DNA of 64,000 nt from an uncultured Porphyromonadaceae bacterium (lineage in GTDB: Bacteria > Bacteroidota > Bacteroidia > Bacteroidales > Muribaculaceae), in the NCBI GenBank assembly GCA_905198125.1, contig CAJKBH010000006.1, forward strand, positions 1-64,000, given 5' to 3'. The position numbers and the translations under genes were made by a program. The notes under the pieces were generated by a model. It made no database searches and was not told where the DNA came from. It saw only the letters and a program-made list of their open reading frames with translations. Within the stretch, counting starts at the first letter, position 1, and the number at the start of each line of letters is the position of its first letter. Positions 1 to 7,418 of the stretch are shown piece by piece.

Positions 1-15
1 CCCGAAACGCGAATG

Positions 16-46
16 CAAAATTAGTATGTTTTTCAGCCGTTGTCAA
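16..46 (-). promoter_or_regulatory. Bacteroidota-type promoter reading off the left edge
   Basis: On the minus strand the -7 box TAATTTTG (16-23) lies 20 bases after a TTG (44-46, within TTGACA). This matches the Bacteroidota vegetative promoter pattern. It would drive a gene to the left of the window that is not visible here. Confidence 0.6.
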
Positions 47-312
47 GTACTTTCACGATATTTTTTCAAAATTCCTTTACTTATCCGTTTAATTTGTTGA
101 TTCTCAATCGAATTAATAAATGTTAATTTATATTTAATTATATTAATTTCAGGTAACAATTTTATAGATGGATTAGTTCATTCGGCTGTCGAGAAGCCGA
201 CGGAGTCAATTTTTAACACTAAATACGATATTTGACACTCAAATTTTAATCACAGACATAGCCATCCGGTGCTTTCAAGAAGTATTTTTATCAGCATACA
301 TACAAAATCTGC
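47..312. other. AT-rich intergenic stretch, no gene seen
   Basis: This stretch is clearly richer in A+T than the rest of the window and holds no open reading frame of useful length on either strand. It separates the leftward promoter at 16-46 from the repeat and promoter elements at 313-420. I see no recognisable RNA or mobile element in it. Confidence 0.5.
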
Positions 313-370
313 CGATCTACACATTATATTCGATCTACACATTATAGATAGAGATTGAATAGGTGTAGAT
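313..370. repeat. Direct repeat pair plus inverted half-site upstream of the ncRNA promoter
   Basis: CGATCTACACATTATA occurs at 313-328 and again at 331-346 (18-base period). GTGTAGAT, the reverse complement of the core ATCTACAC, follows at 363-370. The three sites end about 20 bases before the -33 box at 390. The arrangement resembles an operator for a DNA-binding regulator, but no binding protein is known from this sequence. Confidence 0.45.
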
Positions 371-389
371 AAAAAAATGCGGGGTGGTA

Positions 390-420
390 TTGCAAATGTA
401 AACCAAGTGTATTAACTTTG
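390..420 (+). promoter_or_regulatory. Promoter of the structured ncRNA
   Basis: TTG at 390-392 and TAACTTTG at 413-420 are 20 bases apart, an excellent match to the Bacteroidota -33/-7 pattern. Transcription would start a few bases after 420, consistent with an untranslated RNA that ends at the terminator near 745-778. Confidence 0.75.
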
Positions 421-423
421 CGT

Positions 424-778
424 TGTAATGGAAAACAAGGGAGCAAGAGAGCTTTCTTTAATAATGAGAAATATCAGAAACGGGAGTCACGCCCAGGTGC
501 ATCGAGATTCAAGAGGGTCTGGCGGATGCTAAAGTGCGGACACCGAGTCAAGATATCCCACATCAAAGCAAATTGGGAAACTCATCAAATTTATCAGAAA
601 TGCCGAGACAAGCTTATCAATTAATGGCGGGCCCCGCGCCGCAAGGCGTTGACTCCCCGAGTCACAAGGCGGATTACAAAGATTGAGGGCACTCAAATCC
701 TGTCGTTCGGAGTTTCGTCACATTCCTTTGGTGTGGACCTTTTAAGCCGGCAGACTTTCAAATGTCTGCCGGTTTTTT
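424..778 (+). ncRNA. Structured non-coding RNA, about 350 nt, possibly 6S-like (Bacteroidales-1 class)
   Basis: The segment lies between a consensus promoter and a strong intrinsic terminator and has no convincing reading frame. It contains a long-range helix: GGGAGTCA+CGCC (482-493) pairs with GGCG+TGACTCCC (645-657, one bulged T). Inner hairpins include GCATC/GATGC, and TCCCA/TGGGA enclosed by GAGT/ACTC. From general knowledge, Bacteroidales-1 RNA is a Bacteroidales ncRNA bounded by this promoter type and a terminator and has been compared with 6S RNA; assignment to it is inference. The conserved P4 core of RNase P RNA, the tRNA-like ends of tmRNA and the SRP RNA tetraloop were looked for and not seen. 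Confidence 0.55.
745..778 (+). terminator. Intrinsic terminator of the ncRNA
   Basis: CCGGCAGAC (747-755) pairs perfectly with GTCTGCCGG (764-772) across an 8-base loop and is followed by TTTTTT (773-778). It ends 46 bases before the nitroreductase start. Confidence 0.85.
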
Positions 779-824
779 ACTTTCCATTTAAATATAACCC
801 AAAGCATAAACCTACACTAAGAAT

Positions 825-1577
825 ATGAAAAGCGTAAAGGAATCATTGCTGGACCGCACCAGCATCCGTCGCTACGAGCGCGAGCCGATACCTGCGGAAA
901 CCATGGAATTCATCCGCGCCGCCGTGCGCAACACCCCCACCAGCTACAACGGCCAGCAATTCTCCGTAATAGAGATAGACGACCAGCCCCTGAAGGAGGA
1001 ACTGTACGCCATCACCAACCAGAAACAGCTCAAGACGTGCAACCGTCTGCTGATATTCTGCTCGGACTATAACAAGATCTCGATGCTGGCACAGCGCAAG
1101 GGCGTGGAGATGCCCGCGTTCTACGACACGATGGACGGCGTGACCATCGGCATCATCGACGCGTCGCTGGCCATGATGAGCGCCGTAGTTGCCGCCGAGG
1201 CCTGCGGACTGGGATGCAACTGCATCGGCTACCTGCGCACCGCCGACCCCAAACGCATCGCCGAGCTGCTGCAACTGCCCAAGGGCGTGTTCGTGGTATG
1301 CGGTCTGGCACTCGGAATCCCACGCGAGCAGCCCGATCTTAAGCCCAAACAGCCCGAAAGCCTGGTGTTCCACCACAACCATTACCGTCACGACGACGAG
1401 CATCTGACCGACGAGCTCGCGGCATACGACAAGACCGTGACGGAATACAACCGGACCCGCGCCGGAGGCACCACAACCAACGACTGGTGCAAGCACATCA
1501 TAGAATATTACGACCACGCCATGAATTACCGAATCCTGCAATACCTTAAGGATCAGGGATATGACGTGAAATATTGA
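825..1577 (+). CDS. Nitroreductase-family NAD(P)H-dependent flavin oxidoreductase
   Basis: The 250-residue product has the nitroreductase fold signature: an N-terminal RxSIRRYxxxPI segment (residues about 10-24) that binds the FMN phosphate, the PTSYNGQ segment (about 38-44), and a late GLGCNCIGYLR...LPKGVFVVCGLALG region (about 124-165). Such FMN enzymes reduce nitroaromatics, quinones or flavins with NAD(P)H in the cytoplasm. The length and the extended C-terminal tail after residue 175 resemble the NfsA-like branch rather than the shorter NfsB type. The gene stands alone between the ncRNA terminator and a bidirectional terminator, so it is probably monocistronic. The natural substrate cannot be told from sequence. 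Confidence 0.85.
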   Translation: MKSVKESLLDRTSIRRYEREPIPAETMEFIRAAVRNTPTSYNGQQFSVIEIDDQPLKEELYAITNQKQLKTCNRLLIFCSDYNKISMLAQRKGVEMPAFYDTMDGVTIGIIDASLAMMSAVVAAEACGLGCNCIGYLRTADPKRIAELLQLPKGVFVVCGLALGIPREQPDLKPKQPESLVFHHNHYRHDDEHLTDELAAYDKTVTEYNRTRAGGTTTNDWCKHIIEYYDHAMNYRILQYLKDQGYDVKY

Positions 1578-1593
1578 TGGCAAGAAAAATTTT

Positions 1594-1623
1594 AACGCAA
1601 AAAAGTGAAAAAAATTTTGCGTT
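1594..1623. repeat. Inverted repeat downstream of the nitroreductase
   Basis: AACGCAAAA (1594-1602) and TTTTGCGTT (1615-1623) form a 9-base-pair hairpin with a 12-base A-rich loop. No T-tract follows, so it may stabilise the 3' end rather than terminate. Confidence 0.4.
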
Positions 1624-1711
1624 CGATTAAACTAAACGCGCATTTTTTACGTCTATATAATAGGTGATTGTCGCAGACATTGCCTAAATAGTAGAACAAT
1701 GCTAAAGCGAC

Positions 1712-1755
1712 AAAACGGGATGGAGGCCGAGGCCTTGCATCCCGTTTTATTTTTA
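1712..1755. terminator. Bidirectional terminator between the nitroreductase and trmD
   Basis: AAAACGGGATG (1712-1722) pairs with CATCCCGTTTT (1738-1748), with an inner AGGCC/GGCCT helix. A T-rich run follows on the plus strand and the symmetric A-run serves the minus strand. It lies between two convergent genes, as expected. Confidence 0.75.
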
Positions 1756-1760
1756 TCCCT

Positions 1761-1810
1761 GAAATGTTGCAGAATTCGGATTCCAATGAAATGTTCCAGA
1801 ATTCGAATTC
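1761..1810. repeat. 27-base tandem repeat next to the trmD stop
   Basis: Two near-identical units, 1761-1784 and 1788-1810, share GAAATGTT, then CAGAATTCG and ATTC, with substitutions at two positions. They contain EcoRI-like GAATTC palindromes. They lie just beyond the trmD stop codon and have no evident function. Confidence 0.5.
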
Positions 1811-1824
1811 TAAATTTCCGACCG

Positions 1825-2511
1825 TTATTCTGGATTCTCTCCCAACAGGTCAGGCCTGAGACGGCGGGTCCGTTCCAACGCCATGTCATAGCGCCATTGC
1901 GCAATCTTAGCCTCATGTCCCGACAGCAGAATCTCAGGCACTTCCCATCCCTTATAAACCGCCGGCCTCGAATACACGGGAGGTGCCAGCAGATTGTCCT
2001 GGAATGAATCTGACAGGGCCGACTGCTCGTCGCCGATCACGCCCGGAATGATGCGCACCACCGCGTCGGCTATCACGGCCGCCGGCAACTCGCCGCCCGT
2101 CAGCACATAGTCGCCGATGGATATCTCCTTAGTGATGAGGTGTTCGCGCACCCGCCAGTCCACACCCTTGTAATGGCCGCAGAGTATGATGATGTTCTGC
2201 AGCAGCGACAGCTGGTTGGCCATTGGCTGGTCAAACTGCTCGCCGTCGGGCGAGGTGAATATCACCTCGTCGTAGTCACGCTGTGCCTTAAGTTCGGAGA
2301 TACAGGCGTCTATCGGCTGTATCTGCATCACCATGCCGGCCTCGCCGCCGAACGGATAATCGTCCACCTTGCGGTGTTTGTTGGTGGTGTAATCGCGGAG
2401 ATTGTGCACCACAATCTCCGCGAGTCCTTTGTCTTGCGCCCGCTTCAGGATCGAACACCCTATGAAGGGTTCGATCATTTCGGGCATTACGGTCAGAATG
2501 TCTATTCTCAT
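1825..2511 (-). CDS. trmD: tRNA (guanine37-N1)-methyltransferase
   Basis: This SPOUT-class enzyme methylates G37 next to the anticodon of tRNAs reading CUN, CCN and CGG, using S-adenosylmethionine, to prevent +1 frameshifting. The 228-residue length is normal. Visible hallmarks are FGGEAGMVMQ (about 54-63), the knot region IILCGHYKGVDWRV (about 108-121) and LTGGELPA (about 137-144), with a catalytic Asp candidate in SDSF near residue 168. The CGHYKGVDWRV form differs from the more common CGRYEGID form but is conservative. It is the last gene of the minus-strand block, 39 bases after the inositol-phosphate synthase, and is probably co-transcribed with it. Confidence 0.95.
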   Translation of the reverse strand: MRIDILTVMPEMIEPFIGCSILKRAQDKGLAEIVVHNLRDYTTNKHRKVDDYPFGGEAGMVMQIQPIDACISELKAQRDYDEVIFTSPDGEQFDQPMANQLSLLQNIIILCGHYKGVDWRVREHLITKEISIGDYVLTGGELPAAVIADAVVRIIPGVIGDEQSALSDSFQDNLLAPPVYSRPAVYKGWEVPEILLSGHEAKIAQWRYDMALERTRRLRPDLLGENPE

Positions 2512-2550
2512 TATTATAATTAATACCTTGACCGGTTGAGACTATGAGCC

Positions 2551-3876
2551 TCAATCGATTTCTTCGTCAGCCTCGTAACCGCCCATTTCGCGGATGGCGT
2601 TCTTCAGCATGGTATACTGCTGGAACAGGTGGTTTACGGGCACCTCTCCCTTGGTATAGTCGTGCATCGGGCTCTTGAGGAAGAAGCTGAGGAACCGCTG
2701 CGTGCCCTTGCGTCCGGCGCGCGCGGCCAGATCGCTCAGCAACACCAGGTCAAGACACAGCGGCGCGGCCAGAATCGAGTCGCGGCACAGGAAGTTGATC
2801 TTGATCTGCATGGGGTATCCCATCCATCCGAAGATGTCGATATTGTCCCAGCCCTCCTTGTTGTCGTTGCGAGGAGGATAATAATTAATACGTACTTTAT
2901 GATAATACTGCGTGTCCTCGTCGTTGCCGTGGCCGTAGAGGTCAGGCTGCTCCTCGGGTACGAGAATGCTTTCCAGTGTGGAGAGTTTCGACACCTCCTT
3001 GGTACGGAAGTTGGCGGGTTCGTCCAGCACCAGGCCGTCACGGTTACCAAGGATGTTGGTCGAGAACCAGCCGCTCAGACCCAGGCAGCGCGTGCCGATG
3101 ATGGGCGCGAAACCGGACTTGACCAGCGTCTGGCCCGTCTTGAAGTCCTTGCCGGCGATGGGCATTCCGGTCTTGTCGGCCAGCTCCCACATTGCGGGGA
3201 TGTCCACTGTGGTGTTGGGAGCGCCCATTATGAAAGGAGCACCCTCCGACAATGCGGCGTAGGCGTAGCACATTGAGGGAGCGATATGCTCCTTGTCGTC
3301 GGCCTTCATGGCAGCCTCCAGGGCGGCCAACGAACCGTGCACCTTATCTTCGACCGGCACATATACCTCGGTCGATGCGGCCCAAAGCACCACTACGCGC
3401 TCCACGCCCGATTCCTTCTTAAACCGGCGGATATCCTCGCGGATCTGTTCCGTCATGTCCCAGCGGTCCTTGCACTGCTTCACGTTGTCGCCGTCCAGAC
3501 GCTTAGCGTAGTTCCTGTCGAATGCGGCGGGCATCGGCTTGATCTTCTCCAGTTCGTCCCTGACGGGATTGATGTCCTTCTCCTTCAGCACCTCGGCGTT
3601 GATGGCGCTTTCGTATGCGTTGGCCGGATATACGTCCCAGGCCGCAAACTCTATATCGTTCAGATCGGCCAAAGGCACTATGTCCTTATAGTGCAGATAT
3701 TTCTTGTTTTCTCCTTTGCCTACGCGGATCTTGTCGTACTGGGTCATCGAGCCTACCGGCTTGGCAAGTCCCTTGCGGGTCATCAGCACGCCGGTAATGA
3801 ACGTGGAGCTTACCGCACCCAGTCCTACCACCATTACTCCGAGTTTACCGTTGGGAGCCTTTGCTTTTGTTGACAT
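2551..3876 (-). CDS. ino1: myo-inositol-1-phosphate synthase
   Basis: This cytoplasmic NAD-dependent isomerase converts glucose-6-phosphate to myo-inositol phosphate. The product from the chosen ATG is 441 residues. The N-terminal NAD-binding motif VVGLGAVSSTFITG is followed by family segments such as ERVVVLWAASTEVY, IAGKDFKTGQTLVKSGFAP and GWFSTNILGNRDGLVLDEP. The upstream in-frame extension (21 residues, to 3939) was rejected because homology starts at the GKLGVMVVGLGAV region. From general knowledge, gut Bacteroidetes use this enzyme to feed inositol lipid synthesis. Here the neighbouring CDP-alcohol transferase and HAD phosphatase suggest the same use. A 273-base gap separates it from the HAD gene, so it may have its own promoter, though no consensus box is seen. 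Confidence 0.92.
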   Translation of the reverse strand: MSTKAKAPNGKLGVMVVGLGAVSSTFITGVLMTRKGLAKPVGSMTQYDKIRVGKGENKKYLHYKDIVPLADLNDIEFAAWDVYPANAYESAINAEVLKEKDINPVRDELEKIKPMPAAFDRNYAKRLDGDNVKQCKDRWDMTEQIREDIRRFKKESGVERVVVLWAASTEVYVPVEDKVHGSLAALEAAMKADDKEHIAPSMCYAYAALSEGAPFIMGAPNTTVDIPAMWELADKTGMPIAGKDFKTGQTLVKSGFAPIIGTRCLGLSGWFSTNILGNRDGLVLDEPANFRTKEVSKLSTLESILVPEEQPDLYGHGNDEDTQYYHKVRINYYPPRNDNKEGWDNIDIFGWMGYPMQIKINFLCRDSILAAPLCLDLVLLSDLAARAGRKGTQRFLSFFLKSPMHDYTKGEVPVNHLFQQYTMLKNAIREMGGYEADEEID

Positions 3877-4149
3877 AGTTTGTGTTGTGTGTGTTATTGA
3901 TAATTGTCTTTTGATTCTCTGCGAAACATCCGTTGCCAAAGGGTCCAGGACCGGCCCTGCGGCACTCTTACGCCGACATTTCGCATTCCGGGCGTAAAAT
4001 TATACCCAATAGTCGAGACGACAAAGGAATTAGCCCTCTATTTACGCTCTTTGAATCTTAAAGTTTCTTATCAATACCCGCATTTGGCCAATATTAGTTA
4101 ATTTTATATCAACATCAGCTTATTTTGTTAACTTAAGTTAATCGAGCTG
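3877..4149. other. Intergenic region upstream of ino1 with a 14-base palindrome
   Basis: The gap between the HAD gene stop and the ino1 start contains a perfect palindrome TTAACTTAAGTTAA (4128-4141) and AT-rich sequence. I found no clear TAnnTTTG box on the minus strand. It probably holds the ino1 leader or promoter and the 3' end of the upstream operon. Confidence 0.4.
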
Positions 4150-4869
4150 TCAAAGCAATACGGCTTTCGCTTCCTCCAATGCGTAGATGGTGTTGGGGTG
4201 CGTCTGCTCGTCCTCCTCCTTGGTCCAGCCCTCGCCTTTGATCCACAGCACCTGGCAGCCCAGGCTCTCGGCCGGTTCGATATCCTTGCGCAGCGAGTCG
4301 CCTATCACCAGAGTCTGTTCGGGCAGGATGCCTAACGACTTGACGCCATGTTCGAAGATGCGGGGATCCGGCTTGCGGATGCCCAACACCGCACTCTCTA
4401 TGATGTCCTTGAAATATTTCCTGATGCCGAAGTCCTCCAACACCGTCTCGATGTTGCCGTAGAAATTGGACACCAGCACCAGCGGATATTTCTCCGACAG
4501 CGCCTGAAGCACCGGTTCGGAGGCATGCACGGTCTTTCGGGCGAAGTCGTAGCATATCTGGGCTATCTCCTTCCCTTTCGCCTTCACATCGTCGGGCGAG
4601 AACAGCCCCTGCCGCACCAGCCACTCGAGTTCGATGCGCACCTTGATGTCCAGCATGTCGTGGAAGTCGTGCGCCGGCAGTATGTGGCGCGTCCTGGCCA
4701 GTTCGCGCTCGGCATATACGTATGCCTCGCGGAAGCCAGCCTTGTCCACCTCAACGCCGGCCTGCCGGTAGCCGTCCCACAGCACCTCGCTCCAATGGCG
4801 TCCGCCGGTGTCGAGCGTACCGCCATAGTCGAAGATGATTCCCTTTATCTTACTTTTGTCTATATTCAT
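4150..4869 (-). CDS. HAD-superfamily hydrolase, candidate inositol-lipid phosphatase
   Basis: The 239-residue protein has the HAD motifs: I, FDYGGTLD (nucleophile Asp14); II, LVSN; III, the Lys in IRKPDPRIFE; IV, VIGDSLRKDIEPA. The usual second Asp of motif I (DxD) is Gly16, a variant that removes the general acid of classical phosphatases. Its start codon overlaps the stop of the CDP-alcohol transferase gene by four bases (ATGA), showing translational coupling. With ino1 nearby, dephosphorylation of phosphatidylinositol phosphate or inositol phosphate is a reasonable guess. A housekeeping nucleotidase or sugar phosphatase cannot be excluded. Confidence 0.75.
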   Translation of the reverse strand: MNIDKSKIKGIIFDYGGTLDTGGRHWSEVLWDGYRQAGVEVDKAGFREAYVYAERELARTRHILPAHDFHDMLDIKVRIELEWLVRQGLFSPDDVKAKGKEIAQICYDFARKTVHASEPVLQALSEKYPLVLVSNFYGNIETVLEDFGIRKYFKDIIESAVLGIRKPDPRIFEHGVKSLGILPEQTLVIGDSLRKDIEPAESLGCQVLWIKGEGWTKEEDEQTHPNTIYALEEAKAVLL

Positions 4870-5807
4870 GGCTTCTGATTTTCAAGTTCCTTGATGAATG
4901 CGTTGCATATATTCTCATGTCTTACAACCATATACACCATCAGTATGTTCAGCACCGTCAGCTCGAAGGCGAAGTACAGCCACGGCATACGGAATATCAG
5001 TATGGACACGAACAGCGCCAGCGAACGGGTGTTGAACGACAGTATGTTGGTATATTTCATCAGCGGCAGCGAAGCCTTGCGGAACCGCTCGCGGAACTCC
5101 ACCGGTATGTTGTTGCCATAGCGTGCGTGCAGCACCCGGCGCAGCTTCTGCATCTTGGGCGTGCGCGATTCCTGGCCCACTGTATAGTTGATATAGAACA
5201 GCAGCACAAGTTTGGCCCAGGGCTGATGCCGCCACGACATAGTGCGGTATTTCTGCATGAGCGAGTCGGCGTTCTCCAGTTCGGAGCCCTCCGGACCCTT
5301 GACGAAATACAGATGGAACTGGCGGTAATAGTCGGCCATCGCGGCCTGTACGCCATGGCAGATTCCGGTCACCACGGCCATGACCCATATCACCCAGTGA
5401 TGGGCCATGAAGAACTCGGAAGTGACGTTCTCGCGCAGACAGATGGCTATGTAAATGGACGCGAACCAGAGGTCGCCGCTCACGCCGTCCAGGATGCGCC
5501 CTATGCGCGAGTACTGGCCGGTCATGCGCGCTAACTGCCCGTCGGCCGAGTCGTAGGAATCGGCCCATACCAGCAGCAGCACACCTAACAGGTTCCACCA
5601 TATATTGTCGAAATAGAAGCACACGCCCGATCCTATGCCAAGGAATATGGAGGCGATGGTGATGGCGTTAGGCCTGATGCCGGCCTTGCGCGCCATCCTG
5701 GCCCACCAGTATCCGATGGGGCGGTAAAAGTGCAGATCCCACCATTCCTCCGTATCCATCGACTTCAGCGACGACTGATACTCCTCGTTTTTATCCTTAT
5801 TGCTCAT
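4866..5807 (-). CDS. CDP-alcohol phosphatidyltransferase-family membrane enzyme
   Basis: The 313-residue protein carries the CDP-alcohol signature in DSADGQLARMTGQYSRIG followed by RILDGVSGD (about residues 86-113). The spacing is D-x2-D-G-x2-A-R-x8-G-x3-D, but the last Asp comes one residue later than in the canonical pattern. Hydrophobic segments before the motif (AITIASIFLGIGSGVCFYF, LLGVLLLVWA) and after it (VIWVMAVVTGICHG, LALFVSILIF, FELTVLNILMVYMVV) indicate a multipass inner-membrane enzyme. The family joins a CDP-linked group to an alcohol. With inositol-phosphate synthase and a phosphatase in the locus, phosphatidylinositol phosphate synthesis is the likeliest role. The gene lies 10 bases after the ATP-grasp gene and overlaps the HAD gene. 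Confidence 0.82.
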   Translation of the reverse strand: MSNKDKNEEYQSSLKSMDTEEWWDLHFYRPIGYWWARMARKAGIRPNAITIASIFLGIGSGVCFYFDNIWWNLLGVLLLVWADSYDSADGQLARMTGQYSRIGRILDGVSGDLWFASIYIAICLRENVTSEFFMAHHWVIWVMAVVTGICHGVQAAMADYYRQFHLYFVKGPEGSELENADSLMQKYRTMSWRHQPWAKLVLLFYINYTVGQESRTPKMQKLRRVLHARYGNNIPVEFRERFRKASLPLMKYTNILSFNTRSLALFVSILIFRMPWLYFAFELTVLNILMVYMVVRHENICNAFIKELENQKP

Positions 5808-5817
5808 TACAGAGTCG

Positions 5818-6693
5818 TTACTGTTGTTGTTTGATATGTTTCCTTATGGCTTTCAGCACACTCCTGGCTATTGCCGGAGCGGCCTCGGCGCGACAGGGAG
5901 CGAAGCTGGGCCAGTCGTTGAAGTCGATGATGCTGATATGCCCCTGCTCGTCGACGATGCAGTCGCCGCCGTAAATACGCACGTCCATCAGTTTCGACGC
6001 GCGCTGACAGATGTCGCGCAGCTCCTCCAAGTCGAAGTTGAAGCCCTGGCTCTTGCCGTTCACCACTTCCCAGCCATACTTGCTGTGACCCTCGTCAAAG
6101 GGATAGAACCAGAAGAAGAAGGGCTCGTCACGCACGCCGTAGAATTTCACCAGGTCGCCAGTCAGATGGCGGTTTATGACGGCGCGCTTTATGCCACGGT
6201 AATAATACTCGTGCAGCATCTCCTGAGCCTCCTCCGCATGACGGCAATAGGATATATCCTCCTTGTGCATGGCATGGAAATCGCCGCGCTTGATCCATAC
6301 GCTGCCGAAACCGGCACGTTCCAGCTCGGCGCGCACATCCTCGTTGGTGTTCACAATCAGTGAGTCGGGATAAGGTATGCCGTTGCCTAACAGCATACGC
6401 GTCATCTGCTCGCGCGTGCAGTTCTCGATGCCGAAGCCCGAGTTTATCACCAACTTCCCCTGCTCCTCCAGGCTCTGCAGCTTGGCCACGGACTCGCGTT
6501 CGCGGCACATGTTCAGCACCGTATCCTCGGTGATTTCCGCGCGTTGAAATTCATCTTCGCTGTACACGTTCACCTCGCAGCCGCGCTTGCGCAGATGGTC
6601 GGCCACCGCATTGAAGATGGCCGCATCGTTCCCGATATGGTTAGGCGAATATGCGCCGGCCCTCATCACGCCGGCTATCTTGATAGCTGACAT
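5818..6693 (-). CDS. ATP-grasp-like protein of unknown substrate
   Basis: The 291-residue protein looks like an ATP-grasp ligase. The N-terminal part has a Rossmann-like pre-grasp region (IKIAGVMRAGAYSPNHIGND). The middle holds nucleotide-binding candidates (SVWIKRGDFHAM, about 151-162). The C-terminal part has metal-binding style motifs DCIVDEQGHISIIDFNDWPSF (about 250-270), where Asp, Asp and Asn could hold magnesium as in RimK or D-Ala-D-Ala ligases. These enzymes form amide or thioester bonds via an acyl phosphate. It lies between a nucleotidyltransferase (2-base gap) and a CDP-alcohol transferase, so modification of a lipid head group or its precursor is possible. I do not recognise a characterised family for it. 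Confidence 0.65.
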   Translation of the reverse strand: MSAIKIAGVMRAGAYSPNHIGNDAAIFNAVADHLRKRGCEVNVYSEDEFQRAEITEDTVLNMCRERESVAKLQSLEEQGKLVINSGFGIENCTREQMTRMLLGNGIPYPDSLIVNTNEDVRAELERAGFGSVWIKRGDFHAMHKEDISYCRHAEEAQEMLHEYYYRGIKRAVINRHLTGDLVKFYGVRDEPFFFWFYPFDEGHSKYGWEVVNGKSQGFNFDLEELRDICQRASKLMDVRIYGGDCIVDEQGHISIIDFNDWPSFAPCRAEAAPAIARSVLKAIRKHIKQQQ

Positions 6694-6695
6694 TA

Positions 6696-7418
6696 CTATA
6701 TCTCCTCTTTCTCCTCTTTAGTGATTTTTCTGGCCAGCTCCAGGTCCGAGGCGTGGTCCACGTCGATGGCGCGTCCTATGTCCGACGCCTTGAGGCGCAG
6801 CCCGTTCTCCACCAAGGCGCGCTGGAAATTGCGCATCCGGCTCACGCCGGATTCCAGACACCCGTCCAGCACGTCAAGGGCCTTGTCGTCCAGCCCGTAC
6901 ACGCCGGCGGAGATATATTTCGGCTCCGGGTCTTTGTCAAGGAATGCGGTTATGTCCATCCTGTCGTCCACGCGCACATACAGCGGCTTCTCGTCGTCGA
7001 TGTATGTGGTCACGGCCATCATGCCGTCCACGTCGGCCGGGGCGTTCTGAAACGTCTGCACGTACTTGCCGAACTCCGCGGCGCTGAATATGGTGTCGAC
7101 GGTGGTGGTGATGAACCGCCCCTTCCCTTTAAGCATCCCACCCAACAGGGCGAAGGTATGCATCGAGCTTGGCGTCACGGCTTCCTTCACATGGAGGCGG
7201 AACGGCAATGTCGAGGCTATCCCTGCAAGATACTCGGCTGTTTCATGCCGCGTAGCGTTGGTCACCACGGCCACGTCCTCGGCTCCGAGTTCGCCGAATA
7301 TGCGCATCAGGCGCCCTATCATCGGCTCGCCGTTCAGGTCCACCAGCGGTTTGGGCACAGAGATACCCTCCTCCGACAGTCGGCTTCCCTCGCCGGCAGC
7401 TATTACTCCGAAATTCAT
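6696..7418 (-). CDS. NDP-sugar/alditol-phosphate-type nucleotidyltransferase
   Basis: The 240-residue protein begins with the nucleotidyltransferase signature FGVIAAGEGSRLSEEGI followed by PKPLVDLNGEPMIGRLM, which binds the nucleoside triphosphate. TTVDTIF (about 100-106) could supply the metal-binding Asp. The family activates a sugar or alditol phosphate with CTP or another NTP. In this operon, downstream of pdxA (ATGA overlap) and upstream of the ATP-grasp and CDP-alcohol transferase genes, a CTP:inositol-1-phosphate or similar alcohol-phosphate cytidylyltransferase is an attractive guess. The sequence alone does not fix the base or the substrate. Confidence 0.78.
   Translation of the reverse strand: MNFGVIAAGEGSRLSEEGISVPKPLVDLNGEPMIGRLMRIFGELGAEDVAVVTNATRHETAEYLAGIASTLPFRLHVKEAVTPSSMHTFALLGGMLKGKGRFITTTVDTIFSAAEFGKYVQTFQNAPADVDGMMAVTTYIDDEKPLYVRVDDRMDITAFLDKDPEPKYISAGVYGLDDKALDVLDGCLESGVSRMRNFQRALVENGLRLKASDIGRAIDVDHASDLELARKITKEEKEEI

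Noticed and set aside
313..370. CRISPR-like repeats
   Set aside because: Only two direct copies with a two-base gap and no spacers; no cas genes in the window.
418..624. 68-residue reading frame in the ncRNA region
   Set aside because: Its start lies within the promoter -7 box, it has no homology that I recognise, and the region folds as RNA.
424..778. RNase P RNA, tmRNA or SRP RNA
   Set aside because: The conserved P4 core, the tRNA-like ends and the SRP tetraloop region were looked for and are not visible.
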